64,000 nt of DNA from CAYJLF01 sp964371055 (lineage in GTDB: Bacteria > Eisenbacteria > RBG-16-71-46 > CAIMUX01). Below, in pieces: positions 1 through 8,852 of this stretch. Under the pieces are notes generated by a model. It saw only the letters and a program-made list of their open reading frames with translations. It searched no databases and was not told the origin of the DNA. The DNA is taken from positions 121,729 to 185,728 of the forward strand of contig CAYJLF010000009.1 in NCBI GenBank assembly GCA_964371055.1. The letters run 5' to 3'. The translations under genes were made by a program, and so were the position numbers. Position 1 is the first letter of the stretch. Every line of letters starts with the position of its first letter.

Positions 1-1008
1 GGAGACACCGCGCAGCGTCATGAGCGCCAGCACCGCGAAGAACAGCCCGGGAAGGAGGATCGACCAGCGGATCGTGCGGCGCTGGGCGAGAAGGAGTGCG
101 GCGAGGATGAGTCCCGCGGCCAGCAGCGCCGGGAGGAAGAGCGCCCCCGCGTAGGCCGGGTGAAAGATGGTGCGCAGCTCTACGATGCCGGAGCGGACCT
201 CGGGGCGGCCGATCAGCGCGAAGGGATAAGCGAACGCTTTCCAGGTGTGAGGATTGACGAGGCAGGCTGCGGCGAGGAGGGCGAAGCCAGGAACTCGAGC
301 GCGCAGGGTCGGGCCTGACGGAGTAGGCCTCTCGATCGCGGCACCGATCCAGGAGAGTGCGACCGTGGCCAGGCCCAGCACGAAGCCGGAATGCAGGTTG
401 GCCCAGAGCACGAAGAGCGGGATCAGGATGATCCGCCACCTCCAAAGACCCGTCTCGCGCTCCTTCTGCAGGATCAGCAGGGTCGCACCCAGCAGGAACG
501 CCGTCAGCATGTGAGGGCGTACGAAGGCCCGCGGGGCGATGAGGGGGGCGGCGAGCAGGAGCCCCAGGGCCGCGCCGGGGAGGGTCGATCGTCGCATCCG
601 AGTGGCGGCGGTTCCGCCGGCGGAAGCGCGGGAGCTCACCGCGCCCGCCCACGCGCTCAGGGCGAGGGCGGTGGTTGCGATCAGGGCCTTGAAGAGAATC
701 AGCGCGTCGATGCCACCCAGCCGATCGATCGTGTGGAAGAGGGCTTCGGCGCCCCACTCGTGTGTCACCCAGGGCCGGCCTGCCGCGGTGAAGCTGAACG
801 GATCGGTGAACGGGATCCGTCCTTCTTCGAGGATCAGGCGCCCCGTGCGCAGGTGCCACCAGATGTCGAAGTCCAGCTCCGGAAAGATGCAGAGGATGGT
901 GGTCAGGGCGAGGGCGACCAGGACGGCCGCGCGGGCGATCCAGGTGTCGATCGCGGGGGCGGGAGGATCGTTTCCGGCAGGTGTGGCCTCACGCATGAGG
1001 TGGAGCAT
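1..1008 (-). CDS. Polytopic membrane protein, GT-C-like, 3' end outside window
   Basis: Frame open from an ATG at 1008 to the window edge, so at least 336 residues are visible and the C-terminus is missing. After a short polar N-terminus and a first membrane segment comes a periplasmic-looking loop with D-I-W-W-H-L-R-T-G (about residues 46-55) and later E-W-G-A-E, followed by alternating hydrophobic segments. That WWHL-type loop is common in large bacterial membrane proteins of the GT-C/PMT-like superfamily, which transfer sugars from lipid carriers. This assignment is inference from architecture; no catalytic residue is proven. It runs divergently from the small acidic gene at 1405. Confidence 0.7.
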   Translation of the reverse strand, partial: MLHLMREATPAGNDPPAPAIDTWIARAAVLVALALTTILCIFPELDFDIWWHLRTGRLILEEGRIPFTDPFSFTAAGRPWVTHEWGAEALFHTIDRLGGIDALILFKALIATTALALSAWAGAVSSRASAGGTAATRMRRSTLPGAALGLLLAAPLIAPRAFVRPHMLTAFLLGATLLILQKERETGLWRWRIILIPLFVLWANLHSGFVLGLATVALSWIGAAIERPTPSGPTLRARVPGFALLAAACLVNPHTWKAFAYPFALIGRPEVRSGIVELRTIFHPAYAGALFLPALLAAGLILAALLLAQRRTIRWSILLPGLFFAVLALMTLRGVS

Positions 1009-1404
1009 AGCGCAGCGGAGCCGGCGGAGCAGCCCGAACACCCGATTCCGGATCGACCGGAGGGAGGCTGGAGGGAAGGAGGGCGGCCGGGCCGCGCCGG
1101 AGAGAACGGGGTCTCGAGTTCTCACCAGCCGGCCCGGCCCGTTGCCAGGTCAGGGATTCGATACGGAGAAACGCTCGGTCATGCGATCCATGCGGCGGGC
1201 GTCGGTCCTCGACCCGCCACGTGCCTGTATACCGGGTCTCGAAGGCCAGGTTCCCGGCAATTCCGCACCGAGGAAAAGGCTGGTCGGGGACCGACCCGGA
1301 CGATAGAGTGCTGCAGCGACACCCGCTTCTCCGCTCCGGATCCCGGATCGGTCCCAGGGGCGGGGACGGCCCAGGGGCGCTCTGCCCAACCAGGAGGATC
1401 TGTC
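1009..1404. other. Intergenic region, no gene supported
   Basis: 396 bases between two divergent genes. Several open frames exist here but their amino-acid content is Arg/Gly/Pro-rich, as expected of non-coding high-G+C DNA. The only clear signal is a purine-rich Shine-Dalgarno sequence (AGGAGG) just upstream of the ATG at 1405. No convincing promoter was found. Confidence 0.5.
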
Positions 1405-1749
1405 ATGACGGAGCCCGAGACGACCCGGTTCCAGCACGCGCTGCACGATTTGATGCGCAGCTTTGACGAGTTGCAGGCAGATGTCGTGGCTCGGCACCTC
1501 GGTCCGGAGGCGGAGAGCGAGGACGACATCGAGATCCCGCCGGAGAAGGACGAGGCGATCGACGGAGAACTCGCCCAGCGGATCCGCCAGGCGATGTCCG
1601 CCATGCTGGAGACGGAGCGCTTCGAGACCGGTGAGGTTGCCGCCCTGGTGTCGTACCTCAATGACGCGCTCGCCGAGATCGACCCTGACCTGTTCGAGGA
1701 TGACGAAGAGGACGAAGAGGAAGAGAACGGCGACGATCCAAAGGCATAG
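1405..1749 (+). CDS. Small acidic hypothetical protein
   Basis: 114-residue protein. The ATG at 1405 is chosen over upstream in-frame starts because it follows AGGAGG at 8-base spacing and because residue composition changes from Arg/Gly-rich to ordinary there. The protein is strongly acidic and predicted helical, with a highly charged Asp/Glu tail (about residues 96-112). No family is recognised. There is no signal peptide or membrane segment, so it is probably cytoplasmic. It stands alone, divergent from the membrane protein on the left and upstream of the TetR/RND operon. A role as a protein- or ribosome-interacting factor is only a guess from the charge pattern. Confidence 0.65.
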   Translation: MTEPETTRFQHALHDLMRSFDELQADVVARHLGPEAESEDDIEIPPEKDEAIDGELAQRIRQAMSAMLETERFETGEVAALVSYLNDALAEIDPDLFEDDEEDEEEENGDDPKA

Positions 1750-1976
1750 GCCGTAAGGTTCCGGCTCGCGGCGTGATCGGGCGAGCGCGCCGGGACCTCA
1801 CGACGCGGCAGTCCGCGCCGGTCTGCGACTGGCCCAGACCGCGATCGCGACCGCGAATGTGAAGGTGCTCTCCCCGTCTTGTGCGCTTCCCACCCGGATC
1901 GATCCACTCTGCAGCTCAAGGCAGCTCAATCCGCCGCCGCGTGGCCGGGTCGGGTCGTCCGCTCGACCCGGATCGG

Positions 1977-1998
1977 TTCGTGAACGATGGTTCACGAA
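1977..1998. promoter_or_regulatory. TetR-type operator 1 (perfect inverted repeat)
   Basis: Perfect 9-bp inverted repeat TTCGTGAAC-N4-GTTCACGAA. Its core TGAAC-N4-GTTCA (1981-1994) recurs at 2034-2047. It lies just upstream of the -35 box of the predicted tetR promoter. Palindromes with this half-site are typical of TetR/AcrR operators, so autoregulation by the adjacent regulator is likely. Confidence 0.75.
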
Positions 1999-2004
1999 AA
2001 GCTC

Positions 2005-2034
2005 TTGCGCGGTTCCGGCGCGGGGACTTATCCT
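2005..2034 (+). promoter_or_regulatory. Predicted sigma-70-type promoter of the tetR-RND operon
   Basis: -35 TTGCGC (2005-2010), an 18-base spacer and -10 TATCCT (2029-2034). It is flanked on both sides by the TGAAC-N4-GTTCA palindromes, so repressor bound at either site would cover RNA polymerase contacts. The assignment rests on the operators as much as on the imperfect hexamers. Confidence 0.5.
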
Positions 2035-2047
2035 GAACGGACGTTCA
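2034..2047. promoter_or_regulatory. TetR-type operator 2
   Basis: TGAAC-GGAC-GTTCA, the same core half-sites and 4-base spacer as operator 1, 53 bases downstream (about five helical turns). It begins at the last base of the -10 box and covers the likely transcription start. Confidence 0.7.
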
Positions 2048-2068
2048 CATGGATGGGGGGAGGCAGGG

Positions 2069-2818
2069 GTGGTCGTGGCGATCCGGCGATCGAGGGCCCC
2101 GCAGGCGCGGGCATCCGGCGACATCCGTTCGCGTGCCGCGAGCGGGAGCGGACCGGCAGCTCCTCCGGTCCCCACGCCGCGGGGCCGACCCCCGCGCTCG
2201 GCGGAACTCGAGCGCCAGCGCCGCCAGGTCACGCGCCAGGCCGAGGAGATCTTCGCACGGCATGGCTACCGGGGATCCACGATGCGCGCCGTGGCGGCCA
2301 GGGCGCGCTGCAGCGTGGGACAGATCTACAAGCTCTACCCCAGCAAACTCGAACTCTATCGCGCGGCTTTTCTCGCGAAGGCGGAGGAAATCGACCGCCG
2401 GGTCGCGGAAGTGACCCGAACCGACCGTGGCGCGATCGAGAACCTGCGTGAACAGACGCGGACCGCCCTGGCCTTCTTCCAGGAGCATCGCGCGTTCTTT
2501 CGGATCTACAACCTGGAGGTCGGCTCGAGGCTGGTGCAGGGTGAGAGCCCGATGGCGAGCCGGATCACCCGTTTCCACGAGGAGGCTCACCGGCGCGTGG
2601 TGCAACTCCTCGCAGAGGGACAGCGCGAGGGGACGATCCGGACCGATCTCGATCTGGAGACGACCGCGATCTCGCTCGTCGCGATGGTGATGGGGCATGC
2701 CGAGGAGTGGACGCTCAGCCGGAGCCGGGACCCTCTGGTCGATCGCGCCGGCCCGATTCTCGATCTGATCTGCCGGGGTGTAATGGAGGCGCGGCCGGGA
2801 GCAAAGGTGAGGGGGTGA
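2069..2818 (+). CDS. TetR/AcrR-family transcriptional repressor
   Basis: 249 residues from a GTG at 2069, preceded by a GGAGG Shine-Dalgarno; the upstream in-frame ATG at 1859 would put the promoter and both operators inside the gene. After a 45-residue Arg/Pro-rich tail, the helix-turn-helix is typical of TetR: helix 1 ends with 'AEEIFARHGYRGSTMRAVAA' and the recognition helix region contains 'CSVGQIYKLYPSKLELYRA'. The rest is a helical ligand-binding/dimerisation domain. It is the first gene of the tolC-MFP-RND operon (8-base gap to tolC) and very likely represses it and itself through the two TGAAC-N4-GTTCA sites. The ligand is unknown. Confidence 0.92.
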   Translation: MVVAIRRSRAPQARASGDIRSRAASGSGPAAPPVPTPRGRPPRSAELERQRRQVTRQAEEIFARHGYRGSTMRAVAARARCSVGQIYKLYPSKLELYRAAFLAKAEEIDRRVAEVTRTDRGAIENLREQTRTALAFFQEHRAFFRIYNLEVGSRLVQGESPMASRITRFHEEAHRRVVQLLAEGQREGTIRTDLDLETTAISLVAMVMGHAEEWTLSRSRDPLVDRAGPILDLICRGVMEARPGAKVRG

Positions 2819-2825
2819 GGGAGCC

Positions 2826-4421
2826 ATGCGGCGGTGGTTTGAGAAATCGACAGGAGTCACGCCCAGCGTCCGGTGCGGATCGAGGAAAGGACAAGCCCGC
2901 GGCGGCCTGCTGCCTCTGGTATTGGCCCTGGTCCTGGCCGGGTGGGGACCGGATCGAGTGGCGGGACAACCGGGCTCGGGCGATCGGCAGCGCGGCCCCG
3001 AGCCGTACCTCCTGCAGGCCGCGGCCGATTCGATGTCGCTGACCCTCGAGGCGTGCGTGCAGAGGGCGCTGCAGGTGGGCGAGGAGATCCGGCAGGCCGA
3101 GGCAACGCGTCAGACCGCACACGCGCGGTATCTCCAGGCGCGATCCACCGCCCTGCCGCAGGTAACCCTGACGACGACCTACACTCGCCAGCTCGAGAGT
3201 ATTTTCCAGGGCGGCGGCGACTCCGAGTCGATGTCCTTCGAGCCGGACACGCTGGCCTCGTGGGAGCAGAGGGTGAGGGACCTCGAAGACGCGCTTCCGA
3301 CCTCGGGCTTCCTCGCCATCCAGCAGCTTCTGAGCTCCAGCTCGTTCGCTTCGGAGAACTCGTGGATCTCCGCTCTCTCGATCCGCCAGCGGCTCCTGCA
3401 GGGGGGATCGATCATCGGCTCGATCCGCGCCGCGGGGCACGCCCTGGACGCCGCCGGGTTGGCGCTGCGGGACCGGGAGGCGGAGGTGATCCGTCAGGTG
3501 CGCGAGGTCTATCTCGATGCGTTGCTCGCGCGGCAGGGTGTGCGGATCGGACGCCTCGGGCTGGAGCAGGCGGAGACCCAGCTTCAGCGGGTCCGACTCC
3601 GGCAGGAGGCGGGGCATGCCTCGGAGTACGAGCTCCTCGGCGCCGAGGTGCAGCGGGACAACGCGATCCCGCCGCTCCGAGCGGCGGAGATGGGGGCGGA
3701 GCTGGCCGACCTGCGCCTGCGCCAGATCTGCAATCTCCCGGCCAGCCAACCGGTGCGCCTGGTGAGCCCGCTGCTCGACGTGGCGACTCTCGCGACAGGA
3801 GCGGCGCCGGTCGACACCGTGGGGCTGGAGGCGGCTGCCCTCGCGCAGGCGGGGGTCCGGGCGCTCGAGGAGATGCTGGCGGCCCGCGGAAATGCCGTCA
3901 CGGTCGCCCGAGCCGGATACTTCCCCGACATCGCGGCCTTCGGCAACTTCTCGCAACAGGCGTTTCCGCCGGACGCGTGGCCCCGGCGGCGTGACTGGAG
4001 GCGTGATCAGAGCGTCGGCCTGACGGCCACTTGGAGCCTCTTCGACGGGTTCTACACCTCCGGCGCCGTCCAGGAGGCAAAGGCCCAGCTCACGGCGGCG
4101 CGCCAGGAACTGGGGCAGGCGCGCGAGTTGGTGCGTCTGGCGGTGAGACAGGGAGCGCTGGAGGCCGAACGGGCCGCCGCGGAGCTTCAGGCCCGCTCGC
4201 GCACCGTCCAGCTGGCTCGAAGGGCGCTCGACCTGGCCGGCCTCCGCTACGAGGAGGGAGCGGCGGATGCGCTGGAGGTCCAGGAAGCGCGCGCCGCGTG
4301 GCAGATGGCGCTGACCCATGAGGCCCAGGCGCGACGCGATTACTTCGTCGCGCTGGCGCAGCTCGAACGGTACACGGGGCGACCGCTCTTCAAGGAAGCG
4401 GCGCCGATCGACATGCAGTGA
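2826..4421 (+). CDS. TolC-family outer-membrane efflux protein
   Basis: 531 residues. A long positively charged N-terminus is followed by a signal-peptide core ending near 'GWGPDRVAG'. The mature part has the two long helical hairpin regions of outer-membrane efflux proteins, seen as heptad-like Ala/Leu/Glu/Arg repeats (about residues 75-180, 200-320 and 380-510), with strand regions between, such as 'VGLTATWSLFDGF', the usual beta-barrel motif of the family. It forms the outer-membrane channel of a tripartite RND pump with the next two genes. The ATG follows GAGGGAG and lies 8 bases after the tetR stop. The alternating hydrophobicity and length fit the family. Confidence 0.9.
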   Translation: MRRWFEKSTGVTPSVRCGSRKGQARGGLLPLVLALVLAGWGPDRVAGQPGSGDRQRGPEPYLLQAAADSMSLTLEACVQRALQVGEEIRQAEATRQTAHARYLQARSTALPQVTLTTTYTRQLESIFQGGGDSESMSFEPDTLASWEQRVRDLEDALPTSGFLAIQQLLSSSSFASENSWISALSIRQRLLQGGSIIGSIRAAGHALDAAGLALRDREAEVIRQVREVYLDALLARQGVRIGRLGLEQAETQLQRVRLRQEAGHASEYELLGAEVQRDNAIPPLRAAEMGAELADLRLRQICNLPASQPVRLVSPLLDVATLATGAAPVDTVGLEAAALAQAGVRALEEMLAARGNAVTVARAGYFPDIAAFGNFSQQAFPPDAWPRRRDWRRDQSVGLTATWSLFDGFYTSGAVQEAKAQLTAARQELGQARELVRLAVRQGALEAERAAAELQARSRTVQLARRALDLAGLRYEEGAADALEVQEARAAWQMALTHEAQARRDYFVALAQLERYTGRPLFKEAAPIDMQ

Positions 4422-4428
4422 GGTGAAG

Positions 4429-5610
4429 ATGCGAACCACAAGGCAGAAGCACGAGAGACGAGTGGCCGGGGAGTTGATCATCGTGGCCCTCGTCACCACG
4501 GTGATCGGAGCAGGCTGCTCCGGCCGCCAGTCGGAGGCCCGCGTCCAGGAAGCCGAAGCGAAGCTGGCGCACGAAGCGCTCCTCGTCAAAACCTCCGACG
4601 TCGTCATCGCCTCGAGGGAACGCCTCGAGTCCGGAGTTGCGTTCACCGGTGAGCTCTCGCCGGTGGATGCGGTCACGGTCGGAGCGCGCTTCGACGGGGA
4701 TGTGGAAGATGTCTACGTCCGCGAAGGGGATCGCGTGCGCCGGGGCCAGTCGATGGGTCGTTTCCTCTCCCGCGACGTGCGGAACGCCCGGAGTGTCGCC
4801 GAGGCCGGAGTGGCGGCGGCGCAGGCCGGACTGGCGGCGGCGGAAAACGCCGAACGGCGTGTGCGCAAGCTCCACGATGCCGGGGCAGCGGCCCCGAGCG
4901 ACCTGGAGGCGGCCGCGATGACCCGGACAGCGGCCGAGGCGCAGCTCCGCGCGGCCCGCGCGCAGCTCGATGTCGCAGAGGAGAACACGGAGAAGGCGGC
5001 GATTCCGGCCGAGATCAGCGGGTGGATCAGCCGGGTCGTCGTGCACGCCGGCGATCATGTTCTGACCGGGGACCCTCTGGTCACGATCGTGCGGCGGGAC
5101 ACGCTGGAACTCTCCGCGACCATCCCGGCCGAAGCGCTGTCGCGCGTGCGCCTCGGAGATGCCATCGTCGTCCGGGTCGACGCATACCCCGAGGAGAGCT
5201 TCACCGGAGTTCTGGACCGGATCAATCCCACGACCGAGCCGGGAACACGGCAGGTCCGCATCTACACCCGCGTACCGAATCCCGATGGTCGCCTTCTGGG
5301 CGGTCTCTTCGCGAGCGGGCGGGTGATCGAGGCGGTGCGCGAGAACGCCGTGGTGGTACCGGTCAGCGTCCTGCGACGCGAGGGGGGCGAAGAGGTCGTC
5401 TACTCCCTGCGGAATGGAACCGCCGTGCGCGCGAGGGTCACGACCGGTCTGATCGATGAGGAACGAGGCCGCATCGAGCTGACCGAAGGTATCGCCGGGG
5501 GCGATTCCCTCCTGGCCGGCATCGTGCCGGGGCTCAGGGATGGGTCGCGGGTGCGGGTGCTCGCGAACGAGAATGGCGTCGACGCCGGTGCGGCGCGCGC
5601 GGGAGAGTGA
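4429..5610 (+). CDS. RND efflux membrane-fusion (periplasmic adaptor) protein
   Basis: 393 residues; start at 4429, seven bases after the tolC stop and next to AGGTGAAG. A short basic N-terminus and hydrophobic segment end in 'VIGAGCSG', a weak lipobox, so lipid anchoring of Cys is possible. The biotinyl-lipoyl halves 'GARFDGDVEDVYVREGDRV' and 'PAEISGWISRVVVHAGDHV' flank an alpha-hairpin (about residues 115-195). Beta-barrel and membrane-proximal domains follow. It bridges the inner-membrane RND pump and the TolC channel. The stop overlaps the region just before the RND start, suggesting translational coupling. Confidence 0.92.
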   Translation: MRTTRQKHERRVAGELIIVALVTTVIGAGCSGRQSEARVQEAEAKLAHEALLVKTSDVVIASRERLESGVAFTGELSPVDAVTVGARFDGDVEDVYVREGDRVRRGQSMGRFLSRDVRNARSVAEAGVAAAQAGLAAAENAERRVRKLHDAGAAAPSDLEAAAMTRTAAEAQLRAARAQLDVAEENTEKAAIPAEISGWISRVVVHAGDHVLTGDPLVTIVRRDTLELSATIPAEALSRVRLGDAIVVRVDAYPEESFTGVLDRINPTTEPGTRQVRIYTRVPNPDGRLLGGLFASGRVIEAVRENAVVVPVSVLRREGGEEVVYSLRNGTAVRARVTTGLIDEERGRIELTEGIAGGDSLLAGIVPGLRDGSRVRVLANENGVDAGAARAGE

Positions 5611-5615
5611 CGAGA

Positions 5616-8600
5616 ATGTTCCTGTCCGACATCTCCATCAAAAAGCCTGTCTTCGCCACCATGATGATGCTGGCCCTGGTGACGCTGGGGCTCTTCTCCT
5701 TCCGTCGCCTTTCGATCGACGAGTGGCCGGACGTGCAGTTCCCCTTCATCCTGGTCCAGACGATCTACCCCGGGGCTTCGCCGGAATCGGTCGAGCGTGA
5801 TGTGACGAAGCCGATCGAGGAGGCGGTGAACCCGATCGAAGGGGTTCGCGAACTGACGTCGACCTCGACCGAGGGCCTCTCCACCATCTTCATCGAGTTC
5901 GACCTGAATACGAAGGACAAGGAAGCGCAGCAGGACGTTCGGAGCAAGATCGAGGAGATTCGGGAACTCCTGCCGGACGATATCGAGAGCCCCAAGGTGT
6001 TGCGGTTCAACCTGCAGGACATCCCGATCATCTCACTGGCTCTGCGATCGGAGACGCGCACGCTCCGTGAGTTGACCACCCTGGCGGACGAGACGATCCG
6101 CAAGGCGCTGGAGGGCGTCGACGGCGTCGGGCAGGTCCAGCTCGTCGGTGGCGAGAAGCGGGCCGTGGCGGTGGAGCTCGATCCGGCGCGCTTGCAGGCC
6201 CGGTCGATCACCGTCGAACAGGTGATGACGGCTCTGGCCAGAGAGAACCTGGAGGTGCCGGCCGGCCGGCTGGAACTGGGACCGAGCGAGCAGCTGGTGC
6301 GGGTGGCCGGACGCATCCGGACACCGGAGGAGTTCGATCGTCTGGTGATCGAAGTCCGCGACGGGGTTCCGATCCGGCTGGGCGACGTGGCGCGAACGAT
6401 CGATGACGCCGAGGAAGCGCGCTCCGCCGCGCTGGTCAACGGCACCCCGGCGATCGCGATCGACCTTCGCAAGGTGACCGGTGGCAACACGGTGGAGGTC
6501 GCCGAACGGGTCAAGGAGACGGTCGCGTCACTGCGGGAGAGACTTCCGGAGGGAGTGACACTCTCGATCGTGCGCGACAACTCGGTCTGGATCCGCGATT
6601 CGGTCGAAGATGTGGAGACGACCCTGATCATCGGGGCGATCCTGACCGTACTCGTGGTCTTCACCTTCCTGAACTCATGGCGCTCGACGGTCATTACGGG
6701 ACTGACGCTGCCGGTTTCGGTCATCGCGGCCTTCCTGGCCATCTACGCTTTCGGGTACACGCTCAACACCATGACCCTGATGGGCCTCTCCCTGGCGATC
6801 GGAATCCTGATCGACGACGCGATCGTGGTGCGGGAGAACATCGTCCGCCACGTCGGCCTGGGCGAGGATCACTACACCGCGGCGATGCGAGGCACCAGCG
6901 AGATCGGCTTCGCGGTCCTGTCGACGACGATGTCCACGCTCTGTGTTTTCGTTCCGGTTGCCTTCATGGGGGGGATCGTCGGGAAGTTCTTCAAGGAGTT
7001 TGGCGTGACCGTCGCGGCCGCCGTCGCGGTTTCGCTCTTCGTCTCCTTCACGCTCGATCCGATGCTCTCCTCGGTCTGGTACGACCCCGTGGCGGAGAGC
7101 GACGCACGGCGCCGCGGCCTGGGCCGGTGGCTGGAACGGTTCAACGAGGGGTTCCGCGGCCTGGGGCAGTGGTACCGGGGCGTCATCGGCTGGGCCCTGT
7201 CGCACCGGATCATCGTGGTGGGGATCGCGATTCTGGCCTTCGTCGGCGCGATGGTCCTCTTCCCGCTGGTGGGCGGCTCGTTCATGCCGAAGGCGGACAA
7301 CGCGCAACTCAGCGTGACCATGAGCGGGCCGGTCGGATCGAGCCTCGAGTACACGAAGGAGAGGCTGCAGGAGTTGTCGGCGCAGATCCGTCGCAACCCC
7401 GAGGTCGACTACACCTACGAAACGATCGCGAGCGGCTTCGACGCGCAGGTCAACCAGGCGGAGATTTTCGTCAAGCTCAAGCCGAAGGAGGAGCGAAAGC
7501 TCCGGCAGGATGAAGTGATGCGGCTTCTGCGCCGGCAGATCGGCGGGAGCCCCGGTCTGACGGTGGCGGTGCTCGAGGCGGGTGGATTCGGCGGATCGCA
7601 ACGACCGATCCAGATCTATGTCCAGGGCGACCAGATGGACGAGCTCCGTCGGATCTCGAACGAGCTGCTCGCGGTCGTCCGGCGGGTGCCGGGTGCGATC
7701 GAGGCGAAGTCGGGTCTGGAGGAGGAACGACCGGAGGTACGAATCGATCTGCGACGGGACGTGGCGAACGAGATGGGGATCGGCATCGGGACGCTGGCCT
7801 CAACGCTGCGGCCGGCCCTGGCGGGTGAAAAAGCGTCGAGCTGGCAGGATCCGAACGGCGAACAGCACGACGTGCTCGTCCGCCTCCCGAAAGAGGCCCG
7901 GCGATCGGTGGAGCAGCTGGCCGCCCTGCCCCTGATGTCGCGCGGCATCGATGCCCAGACCGGGACTTCTCAATTCGTGACTCTCGGCCAGGTCGCAAAG
8001 ATCGAGGAGAGCAGCAGTCCGCAGAAGATCGAACGGCGCAACCTCAAACGGATGGTGGCCGTCGAGGCGAACTTCGACGGCCGCTCGTTGACCGAGGTGA
8101 CCGGAGACATTCGGGGCGGCCTCGGCGGAATCGCGCTGCCGGCCGGCTACAGCATCGTCTTCGGCGGCGAATCCGAGGAGTTCGCCGAAACGGTGAACTA
8201 CATCGTGGAGAGCCTCATCCTGGCCGTCGTCTTCATCTACCTGATCCTGGCCAGCCAGTTCGGCTCCTTTCTTCAGCCGCTGGCCATCATGCTCTCGCTG
8301 CCGCTCTCGCTGGTGGGTGTCATGGTCGCCCTGCTCGGCACGGACACCGACTTCAACATCATGAGCATGATCGGAGTGATCCTCCTGATGGGGCTCGTGA
8401 CGAAGAACGCGATCCTCCTGGTCGACTTCGCGAACCAGGGGCGCCGGCAGGGGAAGGCGCGCCGGGAGGCCCTCATCGATGCGGGGGAGATCCGGCTGCG
8501 GCCGATCGTGATGACTACGCTGGCGATGATCTTCGGAATGTTGCCGCTGGCGCTGGCGCTGGGAGCAGGGGCCGAGTTCCGGGCGCCCATGGCCCGGGCC

Positions 8601-8756
8601 GTGATCGGCGGGCTCATCACCTCGTCGGTGTTGACGCTCATCGTGGTGCCGGTGGTCTACACCTTCTTCGATGACCTCGGGCGGAAGATCTCGAACTGGC
8701 TGACCCGGGGGGAGAGAGAGCACCAGGGGCGTCCGCGGGCCGAAATCGCTCCGTGA
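5616..8756 (+). CDS. RND-family (HAE1-like) multidrug efflux transporter
   Basis: 1046 residues from the ATG at 5616; an in-frame GTG at 5607 overlaps the MFP stop but lacks room for a Shine-Dalgarno, whereas GGAGAG is well placed for 5616. It begins 'MFLSDISIKKPVFATMMM', the typical HAE1 start, and has two repeats of six membrane segments with two large periplasmic porter/docking domains. TM4 has the proton-relay pair in 'GILIDDAIVVREN'. It is the inner-membrane proton antiporter that captures substrates from periplasm or membrane. Drugs, bile-like amphiphiles or lipids are possible substrates; the sequence does not distinguish them. It is the last gene of the TetR-controlled operon. Confidence 0.95.
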   Translation: MFLSDISIKKPVFATMMMLALVTLGLFSFRRLSIDEWPDVQFPFILVQTIYPGASPESVERDVTKPIEEAVNPIEGVRELTSTSTEGLSTIFIEFDLNTKDKEAQQDVRSKIEEIRELLPDDIESPKVLRFNLQDIPIISLALRSETRTLRELTTLADETIRKALEGVDGVGQVQLVGGEKRAVAVELDPARLQARSITVEQVMTALARENLEVPAGRLELGPSEQLVRVAGRIRTPEEFDRLVIEVRDGVPIRLGDVARTIDDAEEARSAALVNGTPAIAIDLRKVTGGNTVEVAERVKETVASLRERLPEGVTLSIVRDNSVWIRDSVEDVETTLIIGAILTVLVVFTFLNSWRSTVITGLTLPVSVIAAFLAIYAFGYTLNTMTLMGLSLAIGILIDDAIVVRENIVRHVGLGEDHYTAAMRGTSEIGFAVLSTTMSTLCVFVPVAFMGGIVGKFFKEFGVTVAAAVAVSLFVSFTLDPMLSSVWYDPVAESDARRRGLGRWLERFNEGFRGLGQWYRGVIGWALSHRIIVVGIAILAFVGAMVLFPLVGGSFMPKADNAQLSVTMSGPVGSSLEYTKERLQELSAQIRRNPEVDYTYETIASGFDAQVNQAEIFVKLKPKEERKLRQDEVMRLLRRQIGGSPGLTVAVLEAGGFGGSQRPIQIYVQGDQMDELRRISNELLAVVRRVPGAIEAKSGLEEERPEVRIDLRRDVANEMGIGIGTLASTLRPALAGEKASSWQDPNGEQHDVLVRLPKEARRSVEQLAALPLMSRGIDAQTGTSQFVTLGQVAKIEESSSPQKIERRNLKRMVAVEANFDGRSLTEVTGDIRGGLGGIALPAGYSIVFGGESEEFAETVNYIVESLILAVVFIYLILASQFGSFLQPLAIMLSLPLSLVGVMVALLGTDTDFNIMSMIGVILLMGLVTKNAILLVDFANQGRRQGKARREALIDAGEIRLRPIVMTTLAMIFGMLPLALALGAGAEFRAPMARAVIGGLITSSVLTLIVVPVVYTFFDDLGRKISNWLTRGEREHQGRPRAEIAP

Positions 8757-8786
8757 TGACGCGTCACCAATGAACCATGTTACAAT
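8757..8786 (+). promoter_or_regulatory. Possible promoter of the pyrophosphatase gene
   Basis: A TACAAT -10-like hexamer (8781-8786) stands out in an otherwise G+C-rich gap; a weak -35 (TGACGC, 8757-8762) lies 18 bases upstream. This would give an independent transcript for ppa after the RND operon. Confidence 0.3.
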
Positions 8787-8852
8787 GAGTTGAATCGTAG
8801 ATCCGATCGTCCCGGCCGTCCATCACCTGCACCCCGCACGGAGTCACCATCC

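Noticed and set aside
1859..2068. Upstream start for the TetR regulator
   Set aside because: Would place the promoter and both operators inside the coding sequence; GTG 2069 has a good ribosome site.
5607..5615. GTG start at 5607 for the RND transporter
   Set aside because: Too close to the purine-rich site; family members start at the equivalent of ATG 5616.
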